64,000 bases of DNA, taken from CAZDKK01 sp964603725 (GTDB lineage: Bacteria; Eisenbacteria; RBG-16-71-46; CAIMUX01; WJJG01). The position numbers and the translations under genes are program-made. The notes under the pieces were generated by a model. It ran no database searches and was not told where the DNA came from. It saw only the letters and a program-made list of their open reading frames with translations. The stretch spans positions 53,573-117,572 of the forward strand of contig CAZRWW010000006.1 of assembly GCA_964603725.1 (NCBI GenBank). Reading direction: 5' to 3'. Shown one piece after another: positions 15,338 through 23,033 of this stretch (its first letter is position 1; the number at the start of each line of letters is the position of its first letter).

Positions 15338-16861
15338 ATGACACGCACAGGCATCGTCGCCCATCTGCTCGTGCTCTTCGCAACCCTGCCGGCTGCCTGG
15401 GCGGAGCCCGCCACGCCGGAAGAGGCGCAGGAGGTGGCCCGAGCCTACTTGCAGCTCGTCATCGCCAAGTTCGGGGGCTGGGGCGATCAGGCCGACGCCA
15501 GCCTGGGCCGGATGCGGGAACTCCGGGGCGGCGGTCGTCTCCTGGCGTACGTGTTCGACGTGGAGCCCGACGGGTTCATGGTCGTCAGCCGTCACAAGGA
15601 AATCGCGGCGGTCAAGGCGTTCAGCCCGGAGGGTCGCTTCGAGCCCGAGGCACAGGGCGGCGTGCCGGCTCTGGTCCGTGACCGCCTCGTCCGGACCATC
15701 GAAGCCATCGAGGCCACGACGGGCAAGGCCATCGAGGACGTCACCGCGGCGGACTGGCAGGCACGGGACATCGAGCATCATCGCCAGATGTGGGATTACC
15801 TCGTATCCTCTGACTTCCAGCCGAGCGCGCACACACGCTACGAACGCCATCGAACCGCGCCCGGGATGAACTACCAGGAAGGCGAGGTCATGCTGGATAG
15901 CCACTGGCATCAACGCCCGCCCTACAACGATCAGTGCCCCGACCTCGGATGTGACTGGAGCGGCAGTCCCTTCTTCGGGTACAACACGCGCGCGCGTGTG
16001 GGCTGCGCCGGCATCGCGGGCGTGCAGGCGACCCGGTTCTGGGCCTGGCCGAGTTGCGCCGCGGACGGATCGTACGTGGACCGCTACTGGTGGCCGCTCA
16101 TGCCCTCGGTCGTGGACATCTACTCCCCGCAACAGCAGATCGATGCGGTGGCCGCGGCCTGCTACTCCTTCGCCGAGTCGATGGACTCCGACTTCGGCTG
16201 CGATGCAACGGGTGCCAATCTCGCGACGTTCGAGGACGTGTTTCAGAATCGGAGATACCATTCCGGTTGCAGCATCGAAGCGCGGCTCGGCCACACCTCG
16301 GCCTGGTGGTTCGATCTGTGCAAGGAGCAGTGTAACGACAACCAGGTGTCGATCTACTACGTGGAGGACCACTTCACCGTGCTCGACGGCTGGTCGGAGG
16401 TGTGGGTGGGCGGCGTGCTCACCGAGCGTTGGCTACACTTCAACTATGGTTGGTACGACGCCGGCAACAACACCTGGTATCTGATGGACACCTGGCCGCA
16501 TGGGATGGGGATTCTCGAGCGGATCGTGCGCGGGATTCGCCCGGATGTCTCACTCTGGGATCTCTCCGGCTACTACCCCCTGCCATCGGATCCGGGCGTC
16601 CACTTCGACAAGCCCGTGCGCTATTTCAAGCGGGACGCCGTAGGGACGAATGCCACCTTCGAGGCCGGACACTCGTTCCAGTATCTCAGGCCGGGCTTCT
16701 GGCTCCGCAACACGGGCGGGCTGTCGGACGCTCTGGTGTTCAACGGCGAGACCTCCCATGAGACCGAGTTCTACCACCGCGCGCCGTACGGGGACGTGCG
16801 GATCAAGATCCATGACGGAGCGATCAAGATCAGAGGCGGGGGCGAGATCTGCTTTCGCTAA
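15338..16861 (+). CDS. Secreted C10 (streptopain-like) cysteine peptidase
   Basis: ATG at 15338 (GGGAGG upstream) is followed by a signal peptide 'VAHLLVLFATLPAAWA'; about 507 residues. The N-terminal ~150 residues resemble the inhibitory prodomain of streptopain ('GRLLAYVFDVEPDGFMVVS', 'AVKAFSPEGRF'). The mature part has 'VGCAGIAGVQ' with a candidate nucleophile Cys223 and 'EDHFTVLDGW' with candidate His345, then 'LHFNYGWY', the usual end of the papain-like core. A Cys-rich insert and a C-terminal beta region follow; there is no PNPF sorting domain. It would act outside the cell on proteins. It lies between two fragments of a transposase on the opposite strand. The C10 assignment rests on motif order, and the catalytic pair is not proven. 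Confidence 0.68.
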   Translation: MTRTGIVAHLLVLFATLPAAWAEPATPEEAQEVARAYLQLVIAKFGGWGDQADASLGRMRELRGGGRLLAYVFDVEPDGFMVVSRHKEIAAVKAFSPEGRFEPEAQGGVPALVRDRLVRTIEAIEATTGKAIEDVTAADWQARDIEHHRQMWDYLVSSDFQPSAHTRYERHRTAPGMNYQEGEVMLDSHWHQRPPYNDQCPDLGCDWSGSPFFGYNTRARVGCAGIAGVQATRFWAWPSCAADGSYVDRYWWPLMPSVVDIYSPQQQIDAVAAACYSFAESMDSDFGCDATGANLATFEDVFQNRRYHSGCSIEARLGHTSAWWFDLCKEQCNDNQVSIYYVEDHFTVLDGWSEVWVGGVLTERWLHFNYGWYDAGNNTWYLMDTWPHGMGILERIVRGIRPDVSLWDLSGYYPLPSDPGVHFDKPVRYFKRDAVGTNATFEAGHSFQYLRPGFWLRNTGGLSDALVFNGETSHETEFYHRAPYGDVRIKIHDGAIKIRGGGEICFR

Positions 16862-16939
16862 CGACGGCGCCTCCGACCGAAGCGCGGCGAGGAGCTCGGT
16901 AGTTGGTCGAGTTTGCGCGTCCGGTGGGCTGTCGGGTGT

Positions 16940-17189
16940 GGTCGCCATGCCAACGGATCAAGGTCTTGGGCTTGACCAAGATGAGCGACTTGTCCCGGAT
17001 CCGTCAGATCCGCGATAGGAGCACCCAGAGTCCTCGATCACTCGGCTTCAGCCGCGGCTGCCTGACGGGTCGTTGCCGGACCCCGGCCTGGTGCCGGAGG
17101 GCAATGCTCTCCAGGATGAGGGCCTGGCGTGACTCGATCACCGACGACCCAAAGTGCTGTTCCGCGCCGCCAGTCCCCGCGAAACCCAT
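16940..17189 (-). pseudogene. Relic of integrase-type transposase, N-terminal segment
   Basis: On the minus strand one frame reads 'LILESIALRHQAGVRQRP' then 'PRLKPSDRGLWVLLSRI', and after a frameshift another reads 'RDKSLILVKPKTLIRWHG'. These correspond in order to the start of IS481/IS3-like transposases ('LALRQQLAVL', 'RPRLRPSDRLFWVLLSRLW', 'SLVIVKPETVIRWHR'). The frameshift and missing remainder make it a pseudogene. The rest of 16862-17206 holds no other gene. Confidence 0.72.
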
Positions 17190-17206
17190 CCGGTCTCGCT
17201 GGCGTA

Positions 17207-17237
17207 TGACTGTCGGTTGGAAACTAACCGCCGGTCA
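17207..17237. promoter_or_regulatory. Candidate TetR operator
   Basis: A 31-bp imperfect palindrome: arms TGACTGTCGGTTGG and CTAACCGCCGGTCA (11 of 14 pairs match) around AAA. It lies 23 bp upstream of the TetR-family start codon. Position and symmetry suit autoregulation and control of the downstream hydrolase; no -10/-35 pair is obvious. Confidence 0.65.
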
Positions 17238-17260
17238 TAATCGTGTCGAGGGAATCCGCC

Positions 17261-17896
17261 ATGGGCATCGCCGAGAGAAGGGAAAGGGAGAGGCAGAACC
17301 GCCGCAAAGCGATCGTGACCGCCGCCAAGCGGCTGATCGTCAGGTCCGGGGTCGAGGGAATGAGCATGGACCAGTTGGCCCGGGCCGTGGAGCTCAACAA
17401 GGCCACCCTCTACCTCTATTTCGAGAGCAAGGCCGACCTCATCGACGCCATTGCGTACGAGGGGCTGGTCCTGCTCGAGAAGGAACTCCAGGAGATTGAA
17501 GGGAGCTCAAAGTCCGGTCTCGACAAGGTACTGACCCTCGCGCGGACCACCCTCGCCTTCTACAAACAGCATCCCGTCTACTTCCACGCCATGAACCACC
17601 AGGAGAGAAGGGGTATGCGCGCCAGGCAGGAGGCGCCGCTGGCCCTCAAGGGCGACGAGCTCTCCCTGAGGATCTTCGAGATCGTTGCCAACGGGCTGCG
17701 GCAGGGGATCGAGGAAGGCTCCATAAGGGAGGAGATCGACATTCCGATGTTCCCGATCTTGCTGTTCTCGCACACGTACGGATTCATGCACACGCTGTAC
17801 GCGAAGCCGGATGTGTACAAGGATGTGCTGAACCTGGATCCCGAGAGGATCGAAAGATCAGCATCGGAGATCATCGAGCATTACCTGAGGCGATAG
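17261..17896 (+). CDS. TetR/AcrR-family transcriptional regulator
   Basis: I chose ATG at 17261 (GAGGGA upstream); a GTG six codons earlier is possible. About 211 residues, the family's normal size. The N-terminal helix-turn-helix is clear: 'AIVTAAKRLIVRSGVEGMSM', 'QLARAVELNKATLYLYFESK' and 'ADLIDAIAYEGL'. The remainder is the helical ligand-binding and dimer domain. The hydrolase gene begins 22 bp after its stop, so the two form an operon, with an upstream palindrome as the probable binding site. Codon use in this pair (many AAG, AAC, AAA) is less GC-rich than in the surroundings, suggesting a separate origin. Confidence 0.9.
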   Translation: MGIAERRERERQNRRKAIVTAAKRLIVRSGVEGMSMDQLARAVELNKATLYLYFESKADLIDAIAYEGLVLLEKELQEIEGSSKSGLDKVLTLARTTLAFYKQHPVYFHAMNHQERRGMRARQEAPLALKGDELSLRIFEIVANGLRQGIEEGSIREEIDIPMFPILLFSHTYGFMHTLYAKPDVYKDVLNLDPERIERSASEIIEHYLRR

Positions 17897-17917
17897 CGGG
17901 ACAAATGGGAGACTGCC

Positions 17918-19759
17918 GTGAAGACGCGTCTTGTTCTCATCCTTCTATTGGGTGCGGTGACACTTTGCCAATGCAAGCCGGGCCGGGATGCGGATACCCC
18001 GATCGGACCGGCGCTGCAGGCGGCCATGGATGAATCCATCGTGAACAGCGGCGTGGCCGGGGTCTCGGCCGCCGTGCTCTTTCCCAACGGCGACCGGTGG
18101 AAGGGCGCCAGCGGCCTGTCCCACGAAGGGGTTCCGATGACAACAGAGATGCTGTTCGACATCGGGAGCATCCAGAAGAACTTCCAGGCCGCCCTGACCC
18201 TGCGCCTCGTCGAGGAAGGTTTGATGGGTCTCGACGATTCCCTGGGGAGATGGCTGCCGCCGGATCCCAGCATCCCCGGGAAAACCACGATCCGGCAGCT
18301 GCTGAACATGACCGGCGGCCTCCACGATTTCGTGGGAGACGCCAATTCGCCGTTCCGGATCGGATACTACAACATCGATTTCGAGAGATGGCTCACCTGG
18401 GAGGATGTTCTGGGTGAATTCATCCAACGGCCCGACTTCGAACCCGGAACACGGTGCGCCTATTCAACGACCAATTACATCGTCTTGAAGCAGGTCGTTG
18501 AGAGAGCCGCACGGTCCGAGCTGCCGGCCATTCTCCAGGACCGGCTGCTGAAACCTCTCCGTCTGGATCACACCCTGGCGGATTTCTCCCGGCCAGTGCC
18601 GGCTGGAATCGCCGGCTGGAATCGCCATGGCCCACGGCTGGTGCGACGGCGACGGCGACGGGGCGGCGACGGGGCGGCGGAGGACATCTCCGGCCATTCT
18701 CTGAACTGGATTGCCTCCCTTTCCCCTCTGCTGGTCTATTCGACCCCTGAGGACATGGTCCGGTGGATGGACGCGCTCTATCACAAGAAGATCGTGCTCA
18801 GCCCCGGCATGCTCGAGGCCATGCTCGACTTCATCGGGCCGGTCCAGAACGAGCCAATGATGAAGGGCTACGGACTTGGCACCGTGAATATCAACTTCGG
18901 GGCGCTGACTCCCCAATGGGAGAGCGTCCAGGCCTACGGACACCTGGGATCCCAGTTCGGGTATTCGACCTTCGCGGCCTATCTTCCAGAATACGGAGTT
19001 ACGACGGCCCTCATGTTCAACCGCGGATGCGACCGGGGCGCTGACCGCGCCATCATGGCCGTGGCTGGGCCCGTGCTGGACGTGCTCTTCAGGCGCCTGG
19101 GCGCCGAGGGATCTAAGCGGCAGGACTCGGTCTCCGAAATGGTCGAGCAGCTGAAGAAGAACCCCGGCGACGTTCAGCTCATGGTCAAGATCGCCAAACG
19201 GCATCAGGCGGACCGGGACGATTACGAGGCCTCGCTGCTCTACGAGGAGATCTTGAAACGCGATCCTGAGGACAGGCATGGATACCGAACCGAGGCGCTG
19301 TTCTGGAAGGCGTCCTACGACGGCGTGATCTGGAAGAAGCCGGAGAATCTCATCGCCTTCATCGCCGAACACCGGGACTACCAGGGCATCAAGGACGCTT
19401 ATCGATTCCTGGCCAAGACCTATCAGCGACGGGGCGAGATGGACAGGGCCGTTCAGGTCTACCATGACGCCCTGGTCTCTTTCGAAGGGGATGCGGAGGT
19501 TGTCAACACATATGCCTGGTGGGTCTACGAAGACAAGGTGCAGACCGAATTCGAAACAGCCATCCATCACATCCGGACGGCCCTGGAATGGAAACCAGAG
19601 GCCCCTCACATCTGGGATACCTTGGCCTGGCTGTGCTTCGAAAACGGGGAACAGGAGTTGGCTGTGGATGCCTCGATCAAAGCGCTCGGCCTCGCTCCGC
19701 ACAACGACCGCGAGTACTATGAGGAAAGCCTGGAGAAGATCCGGAAGGGAAGGAAATGA
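17918..19759 (+). CDS. Lipoprotein serine hydrolase (class C beta-lactamase/EstB fold) with TPR tail
   Basis: About 613 residues. A lipoprotein-type signal ends at 'TLCQC'. The serine hydrolase domain shows the S-x-x-K motif at Ser84 ('DIGSIQKNF'), Tyr-x-Asn as 'AYSTTNY', and a third motif 'GHLGSQFG' in place of KTG, as in esterase or peptidase members rather than true beta-lactamases. The C-terminal ~220 residues are TPR-like. Residues around 230-255 read 'PRLVRRRRRRGGDG', an Arg-rich stretch produced by two short tandem duplications that shift the frame and then restore it. Without them the text would be 'GIAMAHGWCDGDGDGAAED', which fits this protein type better. Co-transcribed with the TetR gene. 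Activity may be damaged. Confidence 0.82.
   Translation: MKTRLVLILLLGAVTLCQCKPGRDADTPIGPALQAAMDESIVNSGVAGVSAAVLFPNGDRWKGASGLSHEGVPMTTEMLFDIGSIQKNFQAALTLRLVEEGLMGLDDSLGRWLPPDPSIPGKTTIRQLLNMTGGLHDFVGDANSPFRIGYYNIDFERWLTWEDVLGEFIQRPDFEPGTRCAYSTTNYIVLKQVVERAARSELPAILQDRLLKPLRLDHTLADFSRPVPAGIAGWNRHGPRLVRRRRRRGGDGAAEDISGHSLNWIASLSPLLVYSTPEDMVRWMDALYHKKIVLSPGMLEAMLDFIGPVQNEPMMKGYGLGTVNINFGALTPQWESVQAYGHLGSQFGYSTFAAYLPEYGVTTALMFNRGCDRGADRAIMAVAGPVLDVLFRRLGAEGSKRQDSVSEMVEQLKKNPGDVQLMVKIAKRHQADRDDYEASLLYEEILKRDPEDRHGYRTEALFWKASYDGVIWKKPENLIAFIAEHRDYQGIKDAYRFLAKTYQRRGEMDRAVQVYHDALVSFEGDAEVVNTYAWWVYEDKVQTEFETAIHHIRTALEWKPEAPHIWDTLAWLCFENGEQELAVDASIKALGLAPHNDREYYEESLEKIRKGRK
18598..18623 (+). repeat. 13-bp tandem duplication inside the serine hydrolase gene
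   Basis: GCCGGCTGGAATC occurs at 18598-18610 and again at 18611-18623. Thirteen extra bases shift the reading frame by one. Confidence 0.9.
18660..18681 (+). repeat. 11-bp tandem duplication compensating the frameshift
   Basis: GGGGCGGCGAC at 18660-18670 is followed by GGGGCGGCGGA at 18671-18681 (10 of 11 identical). Together with the 13-bp duplication 37 bp upstream the net insertion is 24 bp, so the frame is restored at codon GAG 18680. Confidence 0.8.
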
Positions 19760-19825
19760 GTCGTGGCGTGGAAGCGAGCCCGTTCCTTCCCAACATGTGC
19801 GGCTTCCCGCATTGCGGACAGGTGA

Positions 19826-20165
19826 GTGTCCACCGTCGAGCGCACAGTGGCCGCGTTGATGAAGAGCTTTTCGCTGATCCCTCGTTCGTCAGGCCGCGGG
19901 CGACGAGCTTCAGCACGTCGATCTCGCGCTCGCTCAGCGTCTCGCTCGGCGCCCGCTCGTCATCGGCCGGAACGAACTCGCGCAGCAGACGCCGGCGTTG
20001 ACGGCGAGGAAGATCTGGCTGTCGCTGCCGTAGCTCGTCAGCACTAGTATGTGCGCCGCGGGCCGTGGGCTCATGATCCACCGCGTCGTCTCGACGCCGT
20101 CCATGCGCGGCATCACCAGGCTCATCAGGATCACGTCCGGCTGCAGCCGTACGGCAGGCGAGAGG
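19826..20165 (-). pseudogene. Decayed copy of the NarL-type response regulator
   Basis: On the minus strand one frame reads 'LQPDVILMSLVMPRMDGVE' and 'HILVLTSYGSDSQIF', another reads 'LSEREIDVLKLVARGLTNE'. These match the intact regulator at 24250-24924 over most of its length at DNA level. Differences show decay: the N-terminal third is missing; the phosphorylated Asp is Ser ('LMSLVMP' against 'LMDLVMP'); about 103 bp are deleted between two CGCCGG repeats, changing frame; and one base is lost in the helix-turn-helix (GATCTCC to GATCCC). It cannot make a working protein. The rest of 19760-20363 holds no gene. Confidence 0.88.
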
Positions 20166-20363
20166 AAAGCGCGCATAGCCGCGGGGTGAATTGCGCCGAG
20201 TTGCTGCCGAGGGACAGGAGCGGGCCCCGTCGAGCCCGTTCGCTGGGAAGGTGTTCGGCAGTCCACAGTCCGGCGGTCCGCGCGTGCACGCCGCGCCTCA
20301 GGCGGCTATACTCCCAGATGGCGATCGACCCATCCCATGGTGTTCGGCAGACAGGAGGTTGCC

Positions 20364-21341
20364 ATGCGGACGCCTGTTCCTGCGCCATCTCGATGCCGCC
20401 ACGAGATCCTGCCCGCGGCCTCGTGCGCCTGGACGCTCGTGATCGCCCTCACGGGCCTGGCGCTGGGCGCCCTGACCCCGCCGGCCAGCGCCAATCCGCT
20501 GCCCGATGCCTGGGCCCTGGTGCACGTACAGGCGGGAGAAGATCCCGTCGCCACCTGCGCCGAGGTGGTCCAGTTCACGGACGCGACCGGAAACGTCACG
20601 TTCGACCTGTACATCTGGCCTTCGTTCGCCTTCTTCGAGTTCGAGGAGATCGGACTCGACACGGCGTCTACCGTGCTGGAGTGGCCGGAGGATTGGAGCT
20701 TCATCGAGGCGACGTTGGCCCCGGGCACCGAAGGAACCATCACCAGTCTGGCCGCCAACCGGTATCAGGTGAGCTTGTCCTGGCCGTCCTGTGAGCACCA
20801 AGGCCGCGATCGACCCCTCTTCTTCCTGGCCCGCTTCGCGCTCAACGTGACCAGCGAGGGCCGATGCAGGATGCAGGAGGTCCAGTGGGCGGGCTGCTTT
20901 CCCATCACCCAGTATCCTCTCTACGGCGGCGGCCAGCCCGTTCCCGCGCGAGCCGGAGCGCCGTGCACGCACTGCCCATGGCCGTGCGGCAGCTACCCGA
21001 TGCTCCACTGGTTCGAAGAGGACGTGCTGAATTTGGTGGTGGATGAGGGCGAGAGCGTCGCCGGTGACTTGCTGGTCCATTTCGACGAGCCAGAGCATTC
21101 GGCCATGGTCTACGATGCGACCCAACCGTTTCTTTCCGTGGAAGCCGAACCAGGCGCCTACGAGGCGACGCTGACGGTCACCGCGCAGGCTGCTGGCTTG
21201 AGCGCCGGAGAGTACACCGGCTACGTGCGCGCCATTCACAATGAGTGCACGGTCTGCTGCCCGGTGCACCTCACCGTGAGGCCGGCCGTGCCCGTTCGGG
21301 CAGTCACTTGGGGAGCGGTGAAGGGGAGCTTCCGCCGGTAG
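20364..21341 (+). CDS. Secreted Cys-containing protein with TWGxVK C-terminal tail
   Basis: I chose the ATG at 20364 because AGGAGG sits 5 bp upstream; the frame is open from 20337. About 325 residues. A long n-region precedes the signal helix 'TLVIALTGLALGALTPPASA'. The mature part has paired cysteines ('CTHCPWPCG', 'NECTVCC') and two beta-rich regions; the second ends like an Ig or viral-A-type domain ('GEYTGYVRAIHNECTVCCPV'). No enzyme motif is seen. The last residues are 'VTWGAVKGSFRR', a tail shared with two other secreted proteins of this window. The function is unknown. Confidence 0.75.
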   Translation: MRTPVPAPSRCRHEILPAASCAWTLVIALTGLALGALTPPASANPLPDAWALVHVQAGEDPVATCAEVVQFTDATGNVTFDLYIWPSFAFFEFEEIGLDTASTVLEWPEDWSFIEATLAPGTEGTITSLAANRYQVSLSWPSCEHQGRDRPLFFLARFALNVTSEGRCRMQEVQWAGCFPITQYPLYGGGQPVPARAGAPCTHCPWPCGSYPMLHWFEEDVLNLVVDEGESVAGDLLVHFDEPEHSAMVYDATQPFLSVEAEPGAYEATLTVTAQAAGLSAGEYTGYVRAIHNECTVCCPVHLTVRPAVPVRAVTWGAVKGSFRR

Positions 21342-21423
21342 ATCGCCTGCTTGGCGTGTAGGGCGGACCCGCGCGGTACCCGGTGGCGCAGGGCGAGCGC
21401 GAGCCCGGGCCGTGACCGCGAGG

Positions 21424-22359
21424 TCACGCCGCCAGCCGCTCGAATCGCTCGCTGAGCATGTCGCGGTAGGCGGCCTTGAGCCTCTCGGGAAGGAAACTTG
21501 CCTCGATCAGCCGCTCCCAGTGCGGCCGGGCGGAAGATAAGCTCGCCACGACTCTGTTGAGTGCGGCCGAAGTGAGACCAAGGCGCTCGATCGCGAAGTA
21601 GTCCAACAGATCCTTGCGCTGCAGGTTCCGTTTCTTCCCGTTCAGCGGCAGGGCGAGCTCCTCTCCCGCGACCGGCAGGATGATGCTGGTGTTGAGCAGA
21701 TCGTAGGCCGGCGAGAGCTGGACTCGCGCGCCCCGCGTGATCACGGAGAAGTTCTTCAGGTGCATGTCCTCGCCGCCCGTCAGGAAGCAGAAGAGGGTGC
21801 GTCGCAGGAGGTCGAGCTTCTCCACCTGGGGAAAGCTCGTGTGCTGCTCGATCAACCTGGCGACGTGCTCCATGCTGGCGTCGTACTTCGTGTCTCGAGT
21901 GCGCCCGGCGAGTTGCGCGAAGTCCTCGACGGCGACTTTGCGCCCCCGCGGCAGCCGATCGAATCGCCGGACGAAGTAGGTCCATGATCCGTCCACCGCG
22001 CGCACGAGGCCGTGGAACGGGACAGCGATGCCCGCCAACTCGGCCAGCCGCATCGTCAGGTCCTCGTTCTCCGGCAGGTTCGCGTACTGCGCATGCGGCG
22101 GTTTCAGAATGTAGGTGCCGTGCCTGTCGGCGATCTCGAAGCGCTGCTCCTTGGGTCGCAGCACCGCGCTGAGTTTGGGCTGGACCCCCTGAATCGAGAG
22201 CTTCGTCGCGCGCCGCGCGGCCTCGAGCCTCTGCTCTTCGGCGGTGAACGGCAGATCCTGCAGGCCCGTGAGCGTGCGCGCCAGCCGCTGCAGACCCCGG
22301 CGCGAGTAGAGCGACTCGCCGGGTTGGAGCGGCTCGTAGGTGATCGGGCATCGATTCAC
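21424..22359 (-). CDS. hipT: HipT-type serine/threonine kinase toxin
   Basis: The GTG start overlaps the hipS stop by 4 bp (GTGA). At 311 residues it lacks the N-terminal domain of full HipA, which is encoded separately by the next gene, as in tripartite HipBST systems. The Gly-rich loop reads 'KLSIQGVQPKLSAVL' with Ser55-Ile-Gln57 at the site that is autophosphorylated in HipT proteins. The catalytic loop is 'GGEDMHLKNFSV' (Asp198) and the metal-binding Asp220 is in 'SPAYDLLN'. The known enteropathogenic E. coli HipT phosphorylates tryptophanyl-tRNA synthetase and stops translation; the target here is unproven. It is last in the operon hipB-hipS-hipT. Confidence 0.88.
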   Translation of the reverse strand: MNRCPITYEPLQPGESLYSRRGLQRLARTLTGLQDLPFTAEEQRLEAARRATKLSIQGVQPKLSAVLRPKEQRFEIADRHGTYILKPPHAQYANLPENEDLTMRLAELAGIAVPFHGLVRAVDGSWTYFVRRFDRLPRGRKVAVEDFAQLAGRTRDTKYDASMEHVARLIEQHTSFPQVEKLDLLRRTLFCFLTGGEDMHLKNFSVITRGARVQLSPAYDLLNTSIILPVAGEELALPLNGKKRNLQRKDLLDYFAIERLGLTSAALNRVVASLSSARPHWERLIEASFLPERLKAAYRDMLSERFERLAA

Positions 22360-22679
22360 TCCGAAGCCTCCGCCTGCGGCACAATGGTCACCGCTCCCAC
22401 GATATCGCCCCCGACCGTGAGCAACTGCCGCATCGGATCGTCGCGGTCGATCTTCGCCGCGCGCAGCAGCGCCTCGAGCTGCGCCCCTTCCGGCAGCAGC
22501 CCATCGAAGAAGGGCGGAAAACGATCGAACTCATAGGGGTCGGGTCTCAGGGGCAGCGTGAGTGAGATCGGCGGCCCCTCGTAGTCTGGGTGGTAACTGA
22601 AGCGATAGCTCCGATTCCGAGCGATCTCTGTCAGCGTGCCCGCCGGGCGGCCGTGGAAGAGAACGGTCGCGCTACGCAT
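22356..22679 (-). CDS. hipS: HipS-type antitoxin (stand-alone HipA N-terminal domain)
   Basis: It has 107 residues, the size of the N-subdomain 1 of HipA. Recognisable blocks are 'VLFHGRPAGTL', 'SYRFSYHPDY', 'PISLTLPLRPDPYE' and 'FPPFFDGLLPEGAQLEALLR', the last typical of the HipA N-terminus. ATG at 22679 overlaps the hipB stop by 8 bp, and its own stop overlaps the hipT start by 4 bp. In the studied HipBST system this protein, and not HipB alone, neutralises the kinase. Confidence 0.87.
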   Translation of the reverse strand: MRSATVLFHGRPAGTLTEIARNRSYRFSYHPDYEGPPISLTLPLRPDPYEFDRFPPFFDGLLPEGAQLEALLRAAKIDRDDPMRQLLTVGGDIVGAVTIVPQAEASE

Positions 22680-22920
22680 TCAGGGACTCCGTTCGCTGAT
22701 CGCCCGTCAACGGACTGCGCCATGTCAGCTCGATGTTGAGCGCGGCCAGGACGCGGAGGAGGGTCTCGAGCCTCACCGTCGCCTTGCCCTTCTCGATGTC
22801 GAAGACAGCGCTCTTGCCCACGCCGGCGAGGTCGGCGAGCTCGGGCTGGGTCAGTCCAGCCGTCTTGCGGTGCCGCCGAACGACCTCACCGATTTCGCCG
22901 GCCCACGCTTCAGCGGTCAT
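22672..22920 (-). CDS. hipB: HipB-type helix-turn-helix regulator/antitoxin component
   Basis: An Xre-type helix-turn-helix: 'EVVRRHRKTAGLTQPELADL', 'AGVGKSAVFDIEKGKATVRL', 'ETLLRVLAALNIEL'. I chose ATG 22920 (82 residues, G-rich ribosome binding site). The frame is open back to 22992, but that extension ('MLPYQQFYLLLGD') is encoded by one of the two candidate operator palindromes, which argues that it is leader DNA. It would bind those operators and repress the operon together with HipS and HipT. First gene of the hipBST operon. Confidence 0.87.
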   Translation of the reverse strand: MTAEAWAGEIGEVVRRHRKTAGLTQPELADLAGVGKSAVFDIEKGKATVRLETLLRVLAALNIELTWRSPLTGDQRTESLNA

Positions 22921-22945
22921 GGCATCCCCCAGCAGAAGGTAGAAT

Positions 22946-22961
22946 TGCTGGTAAGGCAGCA
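22946..22961. promoter_or_regulatory. Candidate HipB operator, downstream site
   Basis: Palindrome TGCTG-GTAAGG-CAGCA, 26 bp upstream of the chosen hipB start. The same half-sites with a different 6-base spacer occur 72 bp further upstream. Confidence 0.65.
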
Positions 22962-23005
22962 TTTGTGCCCTCTTTCGGGGTGATTTGGCCACAGGGGCGA
23001 CGGGA

Positions 23006-23033
23006 TTTCAAGAAGAATGCTGCTATGCCAGCA
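23006..23033 (-). promoter_or_regulatory. Candidate HipB operator, upstream site, with -35 box
   Basis: Palindrome TGCTG-CTATGC-CAGCA at 23018-23033. Next to it on the minus strand is TTGAAA (23006-23011), a good -35 hexamer; 17 bp further is CCAAAT, a weak -10. The promoter would thus lie between the two operators, an arrangement suited to repression. Confidence 0.5.

Noticed and set aside
18598..18681. Calling the serine hydrolase a pseudogene
   Set aside because: The frame is restored and all three active-site motifs remain, so I keep it as a gene with a damaged segment.
21412..21427. Hairpin GTGACC-GCGA-GGTCAC at the hipT stop
   Set aside because: Only 6 bp and overlapping the stop codon, with no T run; too weak to call a terminator.
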